Source: Planococcus donghaensis (GTDB taxonomy: Bacteria; Bacillota; Bacilli; Bacillales_A; Planococcaceae). Taken from it: DNA of 64,000 bases. The stretch spans positions 2,852,001 through 2,916,000 of the forward strand of contig NZ_CP016543.2 in assembly GCF_001687665.2 (NCBI RefSeq). Direction: 5' to 3'. Position numbers and translations under genes: made by a program. The notes beneath the pieces were generated by a model. That model searched no databases and was not told the origin of the DNA. It saw only the letters and a list, made by a program, of their open reading frames with translations. Below are positions 61,617-64,000 of the stretch, one piece after another (positions within the stretch are counted from its first letter, which is position 1; every line of letters begins with the position of its first letter).

Positions 61617-61715
61617 AAGTGCCTGTTCAGCTCCGACAGGCATAAGGCAGAACAGCAGTGTGGCGCTCTTTGCCACGCAGCTGGGTTGCCTTATGTCCCG
61701 AGGAGCTAGGCACTT
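61617..61715. repeat. 99-bp branched palindromic element, with a truncated second copy at about 61730-61772
   Basis: Nested inverted arms close in order: AAGTGCCT/AGGCACTT, AGCTCC/GGAGCT, GACAGGCATAAGGCA/TGCCTTATGTCC and an inner stem GTGTGGC/GCCACGC. They form one long branched structure without a T-tract. A second, partial copy (GGCTGCCATG...CGACGGGCATAAG) follows at about 61730-61772. The pattern suggests a palindromic intergenic repeat or a structured RNA. With the mobile element it fills the 783-bp gap 61605-62387; no ORF there is credible. Confidence 0.65.
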
Positions 61716-61780
61716 GCAACTAGACTAGAAAAGCGCAGGCTGCCATGTAGATTCGACGGGCATAAGTACAGAAATCAAAA

Positions 61781-61807
61781 AAGCTCACGCTAACAATGCG
61801 TGAGCTT
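61781..61807. repeat. Left copy of the duplicated terminator hairpin (locus 2)
   Basis: Arms AAGCTCACGC and GCGTGAGCTT with loop TAACAAT, preceded by an A-tract (CAAAA) that is a T-tract on the minus strand. It is identical in all 27 bp to the copy at 62379-62405. Confidence 0.92.
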
Positions 61808-62378
61808 CAGACTGTAGACAAAGTCTTATTAAACTGAATAGTAATGCATAATCTCCAACTGGGCTGGCCACTTCGCTTTCCGTGGGCTCAGCTTCAGCCT
61901 CCTCGTCACTGAAAACCCATGCTCCTGCATCGCTGCGCTAGCTTCGTCGCAAAAGCTTGTCCTCGCAGGCTTCGGCCAATGCTATTCCTGCGGGGTCTTC
62001 AGCTTTCGCTGTCCCACAGGAGTCTTCGTGGACCAGCCCAGTTGAAGGCTTCTTGCTGCAAACAAAGTGAGATTCTATAGTGCGCTTCACCGTATAAACA
62101 ACGTGGTAAAACATTTTCCCTACTCACTCCAGGATTCGGAGCACCTAGTGGCGAAGGGCAAAGATATGCTCCTGCATCGCTGCGCTAGCTTCGTCGCAAA
62201 GCCACTGCCCGAACTCCCTTCGGTCACTGACTTTCCAGAGGAAAAACGAAGTGATGAGACCCCGCAGGAGCTTGCGACGAGGAGGCTCAGCGCGGAGTCC
62301 GCGGAAAGCGTCCACTAGGTGTGGAGAATCCCATATGCATACAAAGAAATGAGTAAATATTTTTTTGTCTACAAGCTG
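61808..62378 (-). mobile_element. Non-autonomous terminator-inserted element, copy 2 (571 bp)
   Basis: This is the reverse-orientation homologue of 47596-48167 along its full length. Its ends are CAGACTGTAGACAAAGTC (61808 inwards) and CAGCTTGTAGACAAA (62378 inwards), clear terminal inverted repeats. Module B lies at about 61853-62047 and module A at about 62129-62332. It is bounded on both sides by the same 27-bp hairpin, different in sequence from the hairpin at copy 1. GC content of the modules is visibly higher than that of flanking genes. No transposase is encoded. Confidence 0.82.
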
Positions 62379-62405
62379 AAGCTCACGCTAACAATGCGTG
62401 AGCTT
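62379..62405. terminator. Right copy of the duplicated terminator hairpin (locus 2), overlapping cupin gene end
   Basis: It is the same 27-bp hairpin as 61781-61807, followed by TTTTTT on the plus strand. Its minus strand encodes the last codons (KLTHC) and stop of the cupin gene. Confidence 0.9.
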
Positions 62406-62708
62406 TTTTGATGCCATAATATGCAGAACAACTAAGTCACTTGGTTCCAGTGCCGTCAACCTATGTCTTTCATTGGACTTTATATGAAGAATATTTTCAG
62501 AAGTCCCTTCAACAACTTTCCCTTCTACTTTAAAAGAAACCTTTCCACTCCACACAACAATGAGAGTATCCGCTGCTGAGTCATACTCCGGAATAGTTTC
62601 TCCAATTTGCAATTGTATATTTACTACATTGGTGTTTTCAAAGCTTAATATTTTTTGAACATGTTTACTTTTCTCACCCAGTAGATTAGGAGTTTCAATC
62701 CATTCCAT
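62388..62708 (-). CDS. Small single-domain cupin protein
   Basis: The 106-residue protein has a single cupin barrel: VNIQLQIGETIPEYDSAADTLIVVWSGKVSFKVEGK and NILHIKSNERHRLTALEPSDLVVLHIM. The usual cupin 1 metal residues (HxH...E) are only partly present: the first motif reads IPEYDSA and the second has NERHR, so metal binding is uncertain. Function is unknown. The last five codons lie in the terminator hairpin used as target by the mobile element. Confidence 0.82.
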   Translation of the reverse strand: MEWIETPNLLGEKSKHVQKILSFENTNVVNIQLQIGETIPEYDSAADTLIVVWSGKVSFKVEGKVVEGTSENILHIKSNERHRLTALEPSDLVVLHIMASKKLTHC

Positions 62709-62755
62709 TCAAACACTTCATTATCTGTTATACAGACTATGTACTCGCTACCAAC

Positions 62756-62803
62756 AAAAAAGCGCATGTTCCTTTGAAAGTTCAAAGGAACATGCGCTTT
62801 TCA
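62756..62803. terminator. Terminator of the glycine betaine transporter operon
   Basis: Arms AAAAGCGCATGTTCCTTTGA and TCAAAGGAACATGCGCTTTT are perfect over 20 bp with a 4-nt loop. Confidence 0.93.
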
Positions 62804-62807
62804 TTAT

Positions 62808-63683
62808 TTATTTACCTAACATTTCATCTACTTTGTCTTGGTTGTTATCGATCCATTCTTGTGCAACTTCTTCAGGATCTCCACCTTCTTCAATCTTCAC
62901 AATCATTTCTTCCACATCGTCAATAGTGATATTCCAGTTACTTAAGAATTCATAAGCTTCTGGTGCACTTTCTTTTAATTCATTGTTTGTAATAACTTCA
63001 ACAGAAGATGTTTCGAAAAATCCTTTATCGTTCGCCAATACTTTTAAATCGAACTTATTGAACATTGTATGTGGTCTCCAACCATAGAAAATGACGGGTT
63101 CTTCATCTGCCATCATTTTTTGAGCTTGAGCCATCATACCGCCCTCTGAAGAGTTTACTTGTGTCATATCAAATTCATAAGCTTCAAGAATTTCGTTACT
63201 TTCAAGTGTAGCGCCTGCTCCTGCTTCAATTCCGTAAAATTTGTTACCAAAATCATCTTCACGGCCTTTTAAATCTTCAAGTGTATTAATATCTTCCATA
63301 TAAGCCGGAACTGTCCAGCCTGTTTCTCCGTCTGGGTAGCTTACGGAAACACTTGAAATGTTATCTTCATACTTATCAAGGTAGGTTTGGTGCATTGGTA
63401 CCCAAGCATCCATGAATACATCTAGATCCCCCCGAGACAATCCTGTGTAAACACTGCCTGCATCTGCACTTGTTTCAACTACTTCATAACCCATGTCTTT
63501 TAAGATCAAACCAGCAACTTTTGTTGGGGGTACTGTACTCGTCCATGGTGTCACACCGAAAGTGATTGTTTTTTGTTCAGCACCTTCAGCCTCTCCTGCT
63601 GCCTCTTCGTTATCAGAACCACAAGCTACTAAAATTGTTGTAAGCAATGCAATCATTGCTAAAAATAATAATTTTTTCATCAT
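62808..63683 (-). CDS. opuAC: Glycine betaine-binding lipoprotein (OpuAC-like)
   Basis: The 291-residue protein has a lipobox (ILVACGSDN) and the OpuAC/ProX fold with the aromatic-cage residues: FGVTPWTSTVPPTKVAG, VFMDAWVPMHQTYLD, GWTVPAYMEDINTLEDL and VIFYGWRPHTMF. It binds betaine or related osmoprotectants for uptake under osmotic stress. It follows the permease gene by 18 bp. Confidence 0.92.
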   Translation of the reverse strand: MMKKLLFLAMIALLTTILVACGSDNEEAAGEAEGAEQKTITFGVTPWTSTVPPTKVAGLILKDMGYEVVETSADAGSVYTGLSRGDLDVFMDAWVPMHQTYLDKYEDNISSVSVSYPDGETGWTVPAYMEDINTLEDLKGREDDFGNKFYGIEAGAGATLESNEILEAYEFDMTQVNSSEGGMMAQAQKMMADEEPVIFYGWRPHTMFNKFDLKVLANDKGFFETSSVEVITNNELKESAPEAYEFLSNWNITIDDVEEMIVKIEEGGDPEEVAQEWIDNNQDKVDEMLGK

Positions 63684-63701
63684 TTATTTCCCCTTTATTT
63701 T

Positions 63702-64000
63702 TTATTTATTTCGAACCAACCCTTGAGTGATTCGATCCATTACAATCGCTAATACTACAATACCTAAACCGCCTGTTAGACCAAGGCCAACGTTTACGGT
63801 AGAAATACCTTCAAGAACTACTGAGCCCAGTCCTGGAGCTCCAATCATCGATGCGATAACTGCCATTGATAAGGCAAGCATCATGGTTTGATTAATACCA
63901 GCCATAATAGAAGGCATAGCCAGTGGCAATTGAACTTTATAAAGCAACTGCCATTTTGTGGATCCGAAAGCTTTTGATGCTTCTACAACGTCCGCCGGAA
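63702..64000 (-). CDS. opuAB: Glycine betaine ABC permease, C-terminal part (cut by window edge)
   Basis: The frame is open from the window edge to a stop at 63702, 98 codons. It has the permease EAA loop ([27 protein letters not shown]) and two last transmembrane helices ([34 protein letters not shown]). It is the permease of the OpuA/ProU-type transporter whose binding protein follows. The N-terminus lies beyond 64000. Confidence 0.93.
   Translation of the reverse strand, partial: PADVVEASKAFGSTKWQLLYKVQLPLAMPSIMAGINQTMMLALSMAVIASMIGAPGLGSVVLEGISTVNVGLGLTGGLGIVVLAIVMDRITQGLVRNK

Noticed and set aside
62067..62318. ORF of 83 codons inside element copy 2
   Set aside because: It is the mirror of the frame in copy 1, starts in variable sequence without an RBS and resembles no protein family; palindrome artefact.
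1..64000. CRISPR array, prophage, tRNA or rRNA genes, intact transposase
   Set aside because: No regular spacer-repeat pattern, phage gene run, RNA gene or transposase reading frame was seen anywhere in the window.

Overview
The window looks like a chromosomal segment of a low-GC Gram-positive bacterium of the Planococcaceae (Planococcus-like). This rests on the gene families, the strong AGGAGG ribosome binding sites with some TTG and GTG starts, sigma-B-type promoters, S-box and RFN riboswitches, and the Bacillus-type neighbourhoods csbB-yfhO, yxlEFG, metNIQ and mtnU-mtnE. No rRNA, tRNA, CRISPR array, prophage or intact transposase gene was seen. The genus is inferred, not proven.

Layout. 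1-4.8 kb: a ter stress operon (StiP, PRTase/TRSP, HpcH-like lyase, two TerD proteins) read leftwards from a textbook ECF-sigma promoter. 4.9-8.8 kb: a three-gene polyprenyl-phosphate glycosylation cassette (CsbB-, GtrA- and YfhO-like), probably for lipoteichoic acid. 8.9-11.8 kb: general-stress genes with two sigma-B-type promoters, around a LOV-STAS blue-light sensor. 11.9-19.1 kb: envelope quality control (HtrA, a PrsA-like foldase without a lipobox, a two-component system), a GTPase and an LtaS-family enzyme. 20.6-22.9 kb: a riboflavin operon under an FMN riboswitch, with ribE, ribB and ribH but no ribD and no GTP cyclohydrolase II domain. 23-32.9 kb: mixed housekeeping genes (YxlEFG transporter, MsrA, Pcm, PatB, TopB).

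32.9-38.1 kb is a persulfide/sulfite detoxification island (TauE, TusA, rhodaneses, rhodanese-MBL, DsrE) with a CstR repressor and matching ATACCC/GGGTAT operators placed on readable promoters. It is followed by a Tct carboxylate transporter, an SLC13-like permease and a CitAB-type two-component system (38.1-45.3 kb). 48.2-53.0 kb holds methionine functions (SAM riboswitch-metNIQ, mtnU- and mtnE-like genes). Next come signal peptidase, a SEC-C protein, a small cluster of DnaA boxes, a Fic/VbhA toxin-antitoxin pair, aldehyde dehydrogenase/DUF779, RluF and the end of a glycine betaine transporter.

The most unusual structure is a non-coding element of about 571 bp present twice in inverted orientation (47596-48167 and 61808-62378). 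Each copy has short terminal inverted repeats (CAG-N-YTGTAGACAAA type). Each is nested exactly between two copies of the local transcription-terminator stem-loop: a 25-bp hairpin at one locus and an unrelated 27-bp hairpin at the other. The simplest reading is a non-autonomous mobile element that inserts into intrinsic terminators and duplicates the whole hairpin as its target site. A third, decayed locus at 42685-43030 may have the same layout.
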